Source: Fluviibacter sp039805865
GTDB lineage: Bacteria > Pseudomonadota > Gammaproteobacteria > Burkholderiales > Rhodocyclaceae
Direction of reading: 5' to 3'
Length of the DNA: 64,000 bases
Assembly (NCBI GenBank): GCA_039805865.1
Contig: JBDLTI010000001.1
Location: 1-64,000 of the forward strand
Position numbers and translations under genes: made by a program. Positions 52,003-60,794 of the stretch are shown here, in pieces. Position 1 is the first letter of the stretch. Each line of letters opens with the position of its first letter. The notes beneath the pieces were generated by a model. That model did no database searches, was not told the origin of the DNA, and was given only the letters and a program-made list of their open reading frames with translations.

Positions 52003-52244
52003 GATGTAACTCTATGGTTGCCGTCGGTATGCGTGGAATTTGCCTAAACCACCAAAAGGTAGGCTGAGGCGGCGAAATCGGGTCGCCAACCCCGGGGATA
52101 TGCTTAAGGCATTCCTTGGAATATCCCCTTGAATTTGCGGTATTATACGCGGTTTGGTCGGGGTTAAGTTCTGGTGCCCTGCTGCATTGCAGCGCGAATG
52201 ACAGATTCTGCGCGCGTGCCCTAATTTTAGATTTGGAGTGTTTC

Positions 52245-53288
52245 ATGTTCGGACTGTTTCGCGGAATGTTTTCTAACGACCTGGCAATTGATCTGGGTAC
52301 GGCCAATACGCTGATTTATGCGCGTGGCAAAGGCATCGTGCTGGATGAGCCTTCGGTGGTTGCCATTCGTACGGACGGTGGCCCGAGCGCACGTAAGTCG
52401 ATTGAAGCGGTCGGTAAAGAAGCCAAGTTGATGCTGGGTAAAACACCGGGCAGCATTAACGCCATTCGCCCGATGAAAGACGGTGTGATCGCCGACTTTA
52501 CGGTGACTGAGCAGATGCTCAAGCAATTCATCAAGCGCGTGCATGACGTACGTATGTTTGCCCCATCGCCACGCATCATCATTTGCGTGCCGTGTGGCTC
52601 GACGCAGGTTGAGCGCCGTGCGATTCGCGAATCGGCATTGGGTGCCGGTGCATCGCAGGTGTATCTGATTGAAGAACCGATGGCCGCAGCGATTGGTGCT
52701 GGCTTGCCGGTTGAAGATGCGACCGGTTCGATGGTGGTGGATATCGGTGGTGGCACCACCGAAGTCGGCGTGATTTCGCTGGGTGGCATGGTCTACTCGA
52801 CCTCGGTGCGGGTAGGTGGCGACAAATTCGATGAGTCGATCATCAACTACATCCGCCGTAACTACGGCATGCTGATCGGTGAAACCACCGCAGAAAACAT
52901 CAAGAAACAAATTGGTACGGCATTCCCAGGCGTTGAAGTCATGGAGATGGAAGTGAAGGGTCGTAATCTGGCGGAAGGTATTCCACGTACCTTTACCGTG
53001 ACCTCGAACGAAATGCTCGAAGCGCTGTCGGAGCCAACCAACCAGATCGTTACCGCGGTGAAGCAGGCGCTGGAACAGACGCCGCCGGAGCTGGGTGCCG
53101 ATATTGCCGAGCGTGGCCTGATACTTACAGGCGGCGGTGCATTGTTGCGTGACCTGGATCGTCTGCTGCGCGAAGAAACCGGCCTGCCAGTGATGGTGGC
53201 CGAAGATCCGCTGACCTGTGTGGTTCGTGGTTGCGGCATCGCCCTCGAGAAGATGGACAAACTGGGTAACGTGTTCGCCAGCGAATAA
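52245..53288 (+). CDS. mreB: Rod-shape-determining actin MreB
   Basis: A bacterial actin that guides lateral wall synthesis. The 347-residue product has actin phosphate motifs AIDLGTANTLIYARGKGIVLDEPS and MVVDIGGGTTEVGVISLGG, plus LTGGGALLRDLD. The start MFGLFRGMFSNDLAIDLGTAN at 52245 gives the expected membrane-targeting helix; longer frames are rejected. GGAG lies 8 bases upstream. It heads the mreBCD-mrdA-rodA run. Confidence 0.97.
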   Translation: MFGLFRGMFSNDLAIDLGTANTLIYARGKGIVLDEPSVVAIRTDGGPSARKSIEAVGKEAKLMLGKTPGSINAIRPMKDGVIADFTVTEQMLKQFIKRVHDVRMFAPSPRIIICVPCGSTQVERRAIRESALGAGASQVYLIEEPMAAAIGAGLPVEDATGSMVVDIGGGTTEVGVISLGGMVYSTSVRVGGDKFDESIINYIRRNYGMLIGETTAENIKKQIGTAFPGVEVMEMEVKGRNLAEGIPRTFTVTSNEMLEALSEPTNQIVTAVKQALEQTPPELGADIAERGLILTGGGALLRDLDRLLREETGLPVMVAEDPLTCVVRGCGIALEKMDKLGNVFASE

Positions 53289-53295
53289 GAACAGT

Positions 53296-53326
53296 CGCCA
53301 GATCTCTGATCGGTCTGGCGGAGTTT
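53296..53326 (+). promoter_or_regulatory. Hairpin between mreB and mreC overlapping the mreC ribosome-binding region
   Basis: CGCCAGA (53296-53302) pairs with TCTGGCG (53314-53320), with an inner GAT/ATC pairing, and is followed by GAGTTTT. The 3' arm touches GGAG, the likely mreC Shine-Dalgarno sequence. It can act as a partial terminator or a translational brake, lowering MreC relative to MreB. Confidence 0.6.
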
Positions 53327-53330
53327 TCTG

Positions 53331-54257
53331 ATGTCGGGACTGGATCACCAACCCCCTCCGTTATTCAAGCAAGGGCCAGCACCGCTGGCCCTGTTGATTC
53401 TGTACGTCTGTACGTCGATTTCGTTGCTGGTGCTCGATGACCGGTTCCGTTATCTTGAGCCGATGCGTCTGGCGCTCACTTATGTAACGTCACCACTCAA
53501 GCAGGTCGTGCAATGGCCAGTGATTGCACTGACCACGGTGGATGAATATGCAGTCACGCTGGATCAGGTGCGTCAGGACAACACCGCATTACGTCAGGCA
53601 CGTCTGGTCGATGCCGAAAAAACGCAAAAGCTGGAAGTGCTTGAAGCCGAAAATCTCTATCTGCGTAAGTTGTTAGAAACCAAGCGTGTCTTGGGTGCGC
53701 GTGTACAACCGGCAACCATTCTTTATAGCGCGCGTGACCCGTTTAATCGTCGCGTCATTCTTGATCGGGGGAGCGACCAAGGCGTGATCGAAGGCCAGCC
53801 TGTCGTTGATGATCAGGGTGTGGTGGGTCAGGTTACCCGCGTAGCGCCAGACAATGCGGAAGTCACCCTGCTGACCGATCGCAATCAATCGATTCCGGCG
53901 CAGGTGGTGCGCAATGGTTTGCGTACAGTCGTCTTTGGTACGGGTGATGGACGCCTGGAAATGCGTTACATGTCATCTAATGCCGACGTTCAGGTTGGCG
54001 ATTGGATCGTAACCTCCGGCATTGATGGCATTTATCCGCGTGGCTTACGCGTGGGCAAAGTAGAGAGCCTCGAGAGTGATCCAAACGGTATCTTCTCCAA
54101 ATTTATTCTGACGCCAGCAGCGGGCATGGGCCGTTATGGTGAAGTGCTGTTGCTGGAACCGGTGACTTTGCCGACGGATCGTCCGGCTTCGTTAGACCGT
54201 GCAGCAGATCAGGCAACGGGCACTACGATGTCCAAGAAAAAACGTAAGGCGCAATAA
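53331..54257 (+). CDS. mreC: Rod-shape-determining protein MreC
   Basis: Links MreB to the wall-synthesis enzymes at the inner membrane. The 308-residue product has a short cytoplasmic N-terminus, a membrane helix (LALLILYVCTSISLLVLD), a periplasmic coiled coil (about 75-115) and the MreC beta domain (VILDRGSDQGVIEGQPVVDDQG; VQVGDWIVTSGIDGIYPRGL), with a basic tail KKKRKAQ. It lies 42 bases after mreB and 2 before mreD. Confidence 0.96.
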   Translation: MSGLDHQPPPLFKQGPAPLALLILYVCTSISLLVLDDRFRYLEPMRLALTYVTSPLKQVVQWPVIALTTVDEYAVTLDQVRQDNTALRQARLVDAEKTQKLEVLEAENLYLRKLLETKRVLGARVQPATILYSARDPFNRRVILDRGSDQGVIEGQPVVDDQGVVGQVTRVAPDNAEVTLLTDRNQSIPAQVVRNGLRTVVFGTGDGRLEMRYMSSNADVQVGDWIVTSGIDGIYPRGLRVGKVESLESDPNGIFSKFILTPAAGMGRYGEVLLLEPVTLPTDRPASLDRAADQATGTTMSKKKRKAQ

Positions 54258-54259
54258 TC

Positions 54260-54781
54260 ATGCAGATTGATTTTCAGTCGTCTCGCCTATTGCGCCCAGC
54301 CCGTCCTGGATTTATCCGGCTGACCTTGTTGCTGGCGTTCTTTCTGAATTTGTTGCCGACATCTTTCTGGCCGTGGTTTCCGGATTGGGTGGCACTGGTC
54401 GTTGTGTTCTGGTCGATTCGTTCGCCCCTGGTAGTGGGTACGGGTACAGCCTTTGTGCTGGGTATCTTGATGGACGTGGTCGATGGCAGCCTGATGGGAC
54501 AGCATGCGTTGGCCTATGTGCTGATGTCTTATGCGTGTCGTGTGTTAGCGCACCGAATTCTTTGGCTCCCGTTGAGGCAACAAGTGGTCAACGTGTTGCC
54601 GATTATTTTTACTGGCGCCTGCTTGCAGGTGTTGGTGCGCTGGTTTGCCGGCGATCAATTGCCGAGCCTATTTTATTTCGTGCAGCCTTTTGCCACGGTT
54701 GCGCTCTGGGTGCCAGCAACTTACGTGCTGATGTTGCCGCAGTTCCTGTCGAACGACCGGGACTACGAGCGGCCAATCTAA
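54260..54781 (+). CDS. mreD: Rod-shape-determining protein MreD
   Basis: An integral membrane partner of MreC. The 173-residue product has five hydrophobic segments and the GILMDVVDGSLMGQHALAYVLMSY block conserved in MreD. Spacing to mreC and mrdA is 2 and 3 bases, so all are coupled. Confidence 0.93.
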   Translation: MQIDFQSSRLLRPARPGFIRLTLLLAFFLNLLPTSFWPWFPDWVALVVVFWSIRSPLVVGTGTAFVLGILMDVVDGSLMGQHALAYVLMSYACRVLAHRILWLPLRQQVVNVLPIIFTGACLQVLVRWFAGDQLPSLFYFVQPFATVALWVPATYVLMLPQFLSNDRDYERPI

Positions 54782-54784
54782 TCC

Positions 54785-56806
54785 ATGGCGCACTTCGAAG
54801 ACCGGGACGCCAGCCAGAAATTTCAGGGTCGGCTAAGCACCGCCTCGGTGATCATGCTGATCGCCTTCTTTATTCTGGTCTTACGCTTTTTCTGGCTGGG
54901 TGTAGTCCAGAACGGTTATTACACGACGCGGGCGGAAGACAATCGTTTAACGCTGGTGCCGGTGGTGCCGAACCGGGGTCTGATCTTCGACCGTAACGGC
55001 GTGCTCATGGCGACCAATACTTCGGCGTATACGTTGGAGATTGTGCCGGGACGAGCTGGCCCGATTGATCAAACCATCGAAGAGTTGTCGAAAGTGGTGA
55101 CGATCGAAGGCAAAGACAAGCGTCGTTTCAAACAGTTATTACGTGAAGCAAAGACCTTCGAGTCGATTCCGATTCGCTCCCGTTTAACCGAAGAGGAAGT
55201 CGCACGCTTTGCTGCGCAGCGCTACCGCTTCCCTGGTGTTGAAGTGCGCGCGCGCCTGTTCCGTAGTTACCCCCTGGGTGAAACAGCCTCACATGCTTTA
55301 GGCTACATGGGCCGCATCAATACCAAAGATCTGGAGCGCATTGATGAAGAAGGCCAGGCGGCCAACTATCGTGGCACAGACCATATCGGTAAAACGGGTC
55401 TGGAGCAGCGCTACGAATTTGAAATGCATGGCGTGAGCGGTTTCGAAAGTGTCGAGGTCGACGCGGGTGGCCGTGGTATTCGCGTGCTGTCGCGCACCCC
55501 TCCTGTGTCCGGCAATAATTTGAATCTGACGATTGATGCCAAGTTGCAGCAAGTCGCCGAAACGGCCTTTGGTAAACGTCGTGGTGCCCTGGTAGCGATT
55601 GATCCGGCCAATGGCGAGATTCTGGCCTTGGTCTCCATGCCGACGTATGACCCGAATCTGTTTGTTGATGGTATCCGTAGTGATGATTGGGATGTGCTGA
55701 ATACCGACATCAACAAACCGCTGCTTAATCGGGCAATCTACGGCACGTATCCACCGGGATCCACTTTTAAGCCTTTTATGGCGCTGGGCGCACTGACTGC
55801 GGGCAAACGGACACCACAGCAAGCGATTAGTGACCCGGGTTACTTTAATTTCGGCAACCATACCTTCCGCGATGACAAAAAAGGCGGCCATGGCATGGTG
55901 AACATGTACACCTCAATCGTTCATTCATGCGATACCTATTACTACACCCTGGCCAATGATTGGGGGATCAACGGTATCGCCGACTTTATGGGTCAGATGG
56001 GGTTTGGTAGCAAGACCGGTATTGATATCGATGGCGAGTCGCGCGGCATCCTACCTTCAGAAGCATGGAAGCAGCGCCGCTTTAAACGTCCGGAACAACA
56101 GAAATGGTATGCCGGCGAAACGATTTCGATCGGCATTGGCCAGGGCTATAACTCGTACACGATGATGCAGCTGGCTCAGGCAACGGCCATTCTGGCGAAT
56201 GACGGCGTTGGCTATAAGCCGCATTTGGTGCGTAGCATTAGTGATGTACGCTCGGGTGGTGTACGCGAAATTCCGCTGGAAAAGACGCACGAAGTTGCGC
56301 TTAAACCAGAGCATGTGGAAGTGATCAAAAACGCCATGATTGGTGTGAATAAAGAAGGTACGGGTACCAAAGCTTTTGCCGGTGCCAAGTACGTTGCCGC
56401 TGGTAAGACTGGGACGGCGCAGGTGTTTAGCCTGAATGGCGGCAACTATTCACATGGTGGCACTAAAGAATTTTTGCGGGATCACGCGTTGTTTATTGCA
56501 TTCGCGCCCGCTGATAAACCGAAGATTGCATTGGCAGTGATCGTAGAAAACGCGGGTTTTGGTGCGACCTCGGCAGCGCCAATTACGCGCCAGGTGTTTG
56601 ACTATTACCTGCAAGGCATTGTGCCTAAGGGACCAGCACCAGATGAGCCGGGTGAGCCTGTACCCGAATTGCGCGATATGGCGAATTACGTCGACCATCA
56701 GGATGACGACTACGACGCACAGAAAGCATTAAACACGCCAACACCGGGGCCTTTTGTGCGTATGCCTACGAGTACTCAGGCTTTACCAGTCAGGAAGAAG
56801 CCATGA
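54785..56806 (+). CDS. mrdA: Penicillin-binding protein 2
   Basis: The transpeptidase of the elongasome. The 673-residue product has one N-terminal membrane helix (MLIAFFILVLRFFWLGVVQ), the pedestal domain, the active-site STFK (326-329 in PPGSTFKPF), an SxN-like element HSCDTYY and the KTGTAQVF motif, with a Pro-rich C-terminal tail. The stop overlaps the rodA start by 4 bases (ATGA), matching the partnership of PBP2 and RodA. Confidence 0.97.
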   Translation: MAHFEDRDASQKFQGRLSTASVIMLIAFFILVLRFFWLGVVQNGYYTTRAEDNRLTLVPVVPNRGLIFDRNGVLMATNTSAYTLEIVPGRAGPIDQTIEELSKVVTIEGKDKRRFKQLLREAKTFESIPIRSRLTEEEVARFAAQRYRFPGVEVRARLFRSYPLGETASHALGYMGRINTKDLERIDEEGQAANYRGTDHIGKTGLEQRYEFEMHGVSGFESVEVDAGGRGIRVLSRTPPVSGNNLNLTIDAKLQQVAETAFGKRRGALVAIDPANGEILALVSMPTYDPNLFVDGIRSDDWDVLNTDINKPLLNRAIYGTYPPGSTFKPFMALGALTAGKRTPQQAISDPGYFNFGNHTFRDDKKGGHGMVNMYTSIVHSCDTYYYTLANDWGINGIADFMGQMGFGSKTGIDIDGESRGILPSEAWKQRRFKRPEQQKWYAGETISIGIGQGYNSYTMMQLAQATAILANDGVGYKPHLVRSISDVRSGGVREIPLEKTHEVALKPEHVEVIKNAMIGVNKEGTGTKAFAGAKYVAAGKTGTAQVFSLNGGNYSHGGTKEFLRDHALFIAFAPADKPKIALAVIVENAGFGATSAAPITRQVFDYYLQGIVPKGPAPDEPGEPVPELRDMANYVDHQDDDYDAQKALNTPTPGPFVRMPTSTQALPVRKKP

Positions 56807-57906
56807 GCCGTTCCATCAACTGGCGGGGCTTCGTTCATGCCTGGTCCGAACATATCGATTTTCCGTTGTTCCGGATAACGATGTTGCTTATGGCGGTGGG
56901 TTTGCTCACCGTCTTTTCGGCAACCTGGTCCGGTCAGGAACGTATGCCGTCACAGTTACTGAACATGGCAGCGGCTGTTGGTCTAATGTTTGTTGTGGCA
57001 CGCATCCCGCCACAGCGTTTGATGCAATTGGCCTGGCCAATGTACCTTTTTGGATTGGTGCTGCTGATACTGGTGATGCTCTTTGGTATTAAGGTGAATG
57101 GTGCCAAGCGCTGGCTATCGTTGGGCTTTACGAGAATCCAGCCCTCTGAAATCATGAAAATCGCTATGCCTCTTGCCATGGCCTGGTACTTTCACCATTT
57201 CGAAAATCGTCGGTGGTTCTCCAAATACTTTGGCGCTCTGATGATTCTATTGGTGCCATCGGCACTGATTGCCAAGCAGCCGGATCTCGGTACCGCTATT
57301 CTGGTGTTCTCGGCCGGTTTCTACGTTATCTTTCTGGCAGGTCTTTCCTGGTGGGTGATTGGCGGCTTAACGGGTGCAGCGGTTGCTGTTGCGCCGTTTG
57401 CCTGGAATTTTCTGCATGACTACCAGCAAAAGCGCATTCTCACGCTGATTGACCCAACCAGTGATCCGTTAGGTTCCGGCTATCACATCATTCAGTCGAC
57501 CATTGCGATTGGTTCTGGTGGGTTGATCGGCAAGGGGTACATGAGCGGCACGCAGGCCCAGCTGGAATTTATCCCCGAAAAACATACCGACTTTATCTTC
57601 GCGGTATTTGCCGAAGAGTGGGGGATGATTGGTAACGTCATTCTCGTAATCCTGTACGGGTTCCTCATCGAGCGTGGGCTGCGTATTTCGCTGCGCGCCA
57701 GCACTACCTTTAACCGCTTATTGGCTGGTTCGATTACGATGGGGTTTTTCACCTATGCCTTTGTCAACATGGGCATGGTGTCAGGCATTCTGCCCGTGGT
57801 CGGCGTGCCATTGCCCTTTATCAGCTATGGCGGTACAGCACTGGTGACCTTGTGTACGGGACTGGGTATTCTGATGAGTATTGAAACGCACCGGACCAAT
57901 CGCTGA
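56803..57906 (+). CDS. rodA: SEDS peptidoglycan glycosyltransferase RodA
   Basis: Polymerises glycan strands together with PBP2. The 367-residue membrane protein has about ten helices and the SEDS family blocks GAKRWLSLGFTRIQPSEIMKI, KQPDLGTAILVF and VGVPLPFISYGGTALVTL. The catalytic Asp is expected in the extracellular loop near GKGYMSGTQAQLEFIPEKHTDF. It overlaps mrdA by 4 bases and rlpA by one base. Confidence 0.97.
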   Translation: MSRSINWRGFVHAWSEHIDFPLFRITMLLMAVGLLTVFSATWSGQERMPSQLLNMAAAVGLMFVVARIPPQRLMQLAWPMYLFGLVLLILVMLFGIKVNGAKRWLSLGFTRIQPSEIMKIAMPLAMAWYFHHFENRRWFSKYFGALMILLVPSALIAKQPDLGTAILVFSAGFYVIFLAGLSWWVIGGLTGAAVAVAPFAWNFLHDYQQKRILTLIDPTSDPLGSGYHIIQSTIAIGSGGLIGKGYMSGTQAQLEFIPEKHTDFIFAVFAEEWGMIGNVILVILYGFLIERGLRISLRASTTFNRLLAGSITMGFFTYAFVNMGMVSGILPVVGVPLPFISYGGTALVTLCTGLGILMSIETHRTNR

Positions 57907-58844
57907 TGACACTCAAAACAACCGGCTTGTTTGTTTATACCGGCATCCTGCTGGCGGTAGTGTTGAGCGGTTGTTCCAGTACGCCCGCACGTAAACCCGT
58001 GGCCAGTGCGCCCACTTCGGGTGGCTACGTCATGAAGCCTTATCCGCGCAAGGGCGGTGGTTTTTATAAAGATGATGGCCTGCCAGCGCAGATCCCGGAA
58101 AACATCGATCAGATTCCGAATGCGACGCCGCGTCTGGAACCCTTGCGTAACGCCGCGAATAAGCCTTACACCGTATTGGGTATGAGTTTCACGCCAATGA
58201 CCACGCTGCAGCCATTTCAACAGCAGGGTATTGGTAGCTGGTACGGCACCAAGTTCAACGGGCTAAAAACTTCCAATGGCGACACCTACGACATGTTCGC
58301 TATGACGGCCGCACACCCGACGTTGCCGCTACCGTGCTATGTACGTGTCACGAATACGCAAAATAACCGCAGCGTCATTGTTCGCGTGAATGATCGGGGG
58401 CCATTCCATAATGGTCGTATTATCGATTTATCGTTTACCGCTGCTTACAAACTCGGCTATGTCGATAAAGGCAGCAGTCCGGTTCGTGTGGAGCTGATTA
58501 TTCCGGATGCGAGCGGTGTGACGTACGCCGATCTGAAGCAGGATGCGCAAGCCATCAATGAAGCCAAGGTCGATGACAAGACCCGTTATGGTGAAGAGCT
58601 GCCGAAGCCGGGCACCTATGTGCAGATGGGCGCATTCCAGAATGGCTTTAATGCCCAGGTGCTTAGAAACCATCTGTTGCGGGAGCTGGATTGGATGACA
58701 CCAGCTCAAGTCCATGTCTATAGCGAGCCGCCGTGGCATCGTGTGCAGGTTGGACCGTTTGCTTCGCGCGCTGAAGCCGATGCCGTGCAGACAAAGATTC
58801 GTGATGCGCTGGGTGGCCAGCCACATATTTCTGTTCGCCAATAA
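57906..58844 (+). CDS. rlpA: Septal-ring lipoprotein RlpA with SPOR domain
   Basis: RlpA is an outer-membrane lipoprotein that in Pseudomonas is a lytic transglycosylase acting on denuded glycan. The 312-residue product has a lipobox LSGC (Cys23), a double-psi beta-barrel (GIGSWYGTKFNGLKTSNGDTYDMF; VRVNDRGPFHNGRIIDLS) and a C-terminal SPOR domain (YVQMGAFQNGFNAQVLRNHL to the end) that binds denuded peptidoglycan. The start is in the TGATG junction with rodA. Confidence 0.95.
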   Translation: MTLKTTGLFVYTGILLAVVLSGCSSTPARKPVASAPTSGGYVMKPYPRKGGGFYKDDGLPAQIPENIDQIPNATPRLEPLRNAANKPYTVLGMSFTPMTTLQPFQQQGIGSWYGTKFNGLKTSNGDTYDMFAMTAAHPTLPLPCYVRVTNTQNNRSVIVRVNDRGPFHNGRIIDLSFTAAYKLGYVDKGSSPVRVELIIPDASGVTYADLKQDAQAINEAKVDDKTRYGEELPKPGTYVQMGAFQNGFNAQVLRNHLLRELDWMTPAQVHVYSEPPWHRVQVGPFASRAEADAVQTKIRDALGGQPHISVRQ

Positions 58845-58861
58845 CTCTCGGGAGAGACCCC

Positions 58862-59164
58862 ATGACAGACGCGTCTGATTTGCCTAAAGAGCCAGTAGGT
58901 AGTGGTGCAGAAACTTTGCTGGAGTTCCCGTGCGCATTCCCGCTCAAGATTATGGGCCTCGCCCAGAATGATCTGGCGCAGGAGGTGCTGGCTGTTGTGC
59001 ATCAGTTCGCGCCGGATTACGACGGCAAGGATATGGAAATGCGTGCCTCGAGCTCCGGTAAATATGTCAGCCTGACTTGCACGATCAACGCGCAATCCAA
59101 GGATCAGCTCGATAACCTGTATCGCGCGCTTACTAGCCACCCGCTCGTGAAGGTAGTGCTCTAA
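58862..59164 (+). CDS. ybeD: YbeD family protein (DUF493)
   Basis: A 100-residue protein with an ACT-like ferredoxin fold, commonly found between the cell-wall genes and lipB. Recognised by LLEFPCAFPLKIMGLAQND and KYVSLTCTINAQSKDQLDNLYRALTSHPLVK. The exact function is unknown; conserved position suggests a regulatory link to lipoylation. It lies 2 bases before lipB. Confidence 0.92.
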   Translation: MTDASDLPKEPVGSGAETLLEFPCAFPLKIMGLAQNDLAQEVLAVVHQFAPDYDGKDMEMRASSSGKYVSLTCTINAQSKDQLDNLYRALTSHPLVKVVL

Positions 59165-59166
59165 GC

Positions 59167-59802
59167 GTGACATTGGCGCTGCACATCAAACGCCTCGGGT
59201 TGGTGCCGTATGAGCCCACCTGGCACGCGATGCGGGATCAGACGCTGACGCGTGTTGGCGAAGCGGCACGCACTATGCCTGATGAGCTCTGGCTGGTAGA
59301 ACACCCGCCGGTATTCACCCAGGGGCAGGCTGGTAAGCCAGAGCACTTGCTAGCAGACATTGGTGTGCCGGTTGTCCCGATTGATCGGGGTGGTCAGATT
59401 ACCTATCACGGCCCGGGTCAGGTAGTGGTTTATCTGTTGATTGATTTGCAGCGACGTCATCTTAAAGTGCGCGAGCTGGTGAATAAAATCGAACAGGCTC
59501 TTATCGACCTGCTTGCCGGCTATGGCATTGTTGCTGCTCGCCGCGATGGCGCCCCCGGTGTGTATGTGGGCGAGGCTAAAGTCGCCGCGCTGGGCTTGCG
59601 TATCCGCAATGGCTGCAGTTACCACGGTGTCAGCCTAAATGTCGATATGGATTTGACACCATTTGCCGCAATCAACCCCTGTGGTTACGCGGGTATGGCG
59701 GTTACCCAATTGCATGATTTGGGTGTTAACGTATCGGTTTCAGAAGCAGGCGAAGCGCTGCTTCAGCAATTACAAAAACAACTGGAGACGTGCCATGGCT
59801 GA
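59167..59802 (+). CDS. lipB: Octanoyltransferase LipB
   Basis: Moves octanoyl groups from acyl carrier protein to lipoyl domains. The 211-residue product has the conserved EHPPVFTQG, DRGGQITYHGPGQVVVYLL, KVAALGLRIRNGCSYHG (Lys active site, with Cys in INPCGYAGM). A GTG start is used, 2 bases after ybeD. The stop overlaps the lipA start by 8 bases. Confidence 0.96.
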   Translation: MTLALHIKRLGLVPYEPTWHAMRDQTLTRVGEAARTMPDELWLVEHPPVFTQGQAGKPEHLLADIGVPVVPIDRGGQITYHGPGQVVVYLLIDLQRRHLKVRELVNKIEQALIDLLAGYGIVAARRDGAPGVYVGEAKVAALGLRIRNGCSYHGVSLNVDMDLTPFAAINPCGYAGMAVTQLHDLGVNVSVSEAGEALLQQLQKQLETCHG

Positions 59803-60736
59803 CGCCGGGGTAAAACAAAAAGGCGAACTCAAGACAGCACGCATTCCGATCAAGATCGTGCCGCAGGAAGCGTTGAAGAAGCCGGATTGGATCCGCGTTA
59901 AAGCCGGTAATGATGCCGGCCGCTTTGGCGAAATCAAAAAGATGTTGCGCGACCAGAAGCTGCACACGGTTTGCGAAGAAGCGGCTTGCCCGAATATTGG
60001 CGAATGCTTTGGTCGTGGCACAGCCACCTTCATGATCCTGGGCGATATCTGTACGCGCCGTTGTCCCTTCTGCGATGTCGGTCACGGTAAGCCATTGCCA
60101 CCGGATATCGATGAACCGCGTCACCTGGCAGAATCAGTCGCCAATCTGAAATTGCGTTATGTCGTCATCACCAGCGTAGATCGTGATGATCTGCGTGATG
60201 GCGGTGCCCAGCATTTTGTGGATGTCATTCGTGCCGTGCGGGAAGCCTCACCGACAACAACGATTGAAGTGCTGGTGCCAGACTTCCGCGGCCGCATGGA
60301 CGTGGCGCTTGAGATCTTTGGTCAGGCGTTGCCGGATGTGATGAACCACAATCTGGAAACCGTGCCCCGTTTGTACAAACAGGCGCGCCCCGGGGCCGAT
60401 TATGCGCACTCCCTGAACTTCCTCAAGGCATTTAAAGCGCGTTACCCCAACGTGCCGACCAAATCAGGTTTGATGGTGGGGCTGGGCGAGACCGATGAAG
60501 AAATCATTGAAGAGCTGAAGGATATGCGTGCCCACGATATCAATCTCCTGACCATTGGTCAGTACCTCGCGCCGTCAAACCATCATTTGCCGGTACAGCG
60601 CTATGTGCACCCGGATACCTTCAAGCGTTTTGAAACCGAAGCGCTGGCATTGGGCTTTGAAGGAGCGGCATGCGGCCCGATGGTGCGATCCAGTTACTGG
60701 GCTGATCAACAGGCGCATACGGCTGGCGTGGTTTAA
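59795..60736 (+). CDS. lipA: Lipoyl synthase
   Basis: A radical-SAM enzyme that inserts two sulfurs into octanoyl groups. The 313-residue product has both iron-sulfur motifs: the auxiliary-cluster Cys in CEEAACPNIGEC and the radical-SAM CTRRCPFC, plus the late RSSY motif (MVRSSYWAD). The ATG at 59795 follows GGAG and is favoured over an upstream Met inside lipB. Ends before a strong hairpin at 60763. Confidence 0.97.
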   Translation: MADAGVKQKGELKTARIPIKIVPQEALKKPDWIRVKAGNDAGRFGEIKKMLRDQKLHTVCEEAACPNIGECFGRGTATFMILGDICTRRCPFCDVGHGKPLPPDIDEPRHLAESVANLKLRYVVITSVDRDDLRDGGAQHFVDVIRAVREASPTTTIEVLVPDFRGRMDVALEIFGQALPDVMNHNLETVPRLYKQARPGADYAHSLNFLKAFKARYPNVPTKSGLMVGLGETDEEIIEELKDMRAHDINLLTIGQYLAPSNHHLPVQRYVHPDTFKRFETEALALGFEGAACGPMVRSSYWADQQAHTAGVV

Positions 60737-60762
60737 ATCGCGTTTGATCGAACCACACTCAG

Positions 60763-60794
60763 GAGCCGGGTTGTGGTCGCGCCCGGCTCTCTTT
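60763..60794. terminator. Terminator after lipA, shared with the convergent patatin gene
   Basis: GAGCCGGG pairs with CCCGGCTC around an 11-base loop and is followed by TCTTTATT. It lies 26 bases after lipA and touches the stop of the convergent gene. Confidence 0.85.

Noticed and set aside
52227..53351. A 374-codon frame opposite mreB
   Set aside because: Shadow of mreB; His/Thr/Arg-rich with no domain.
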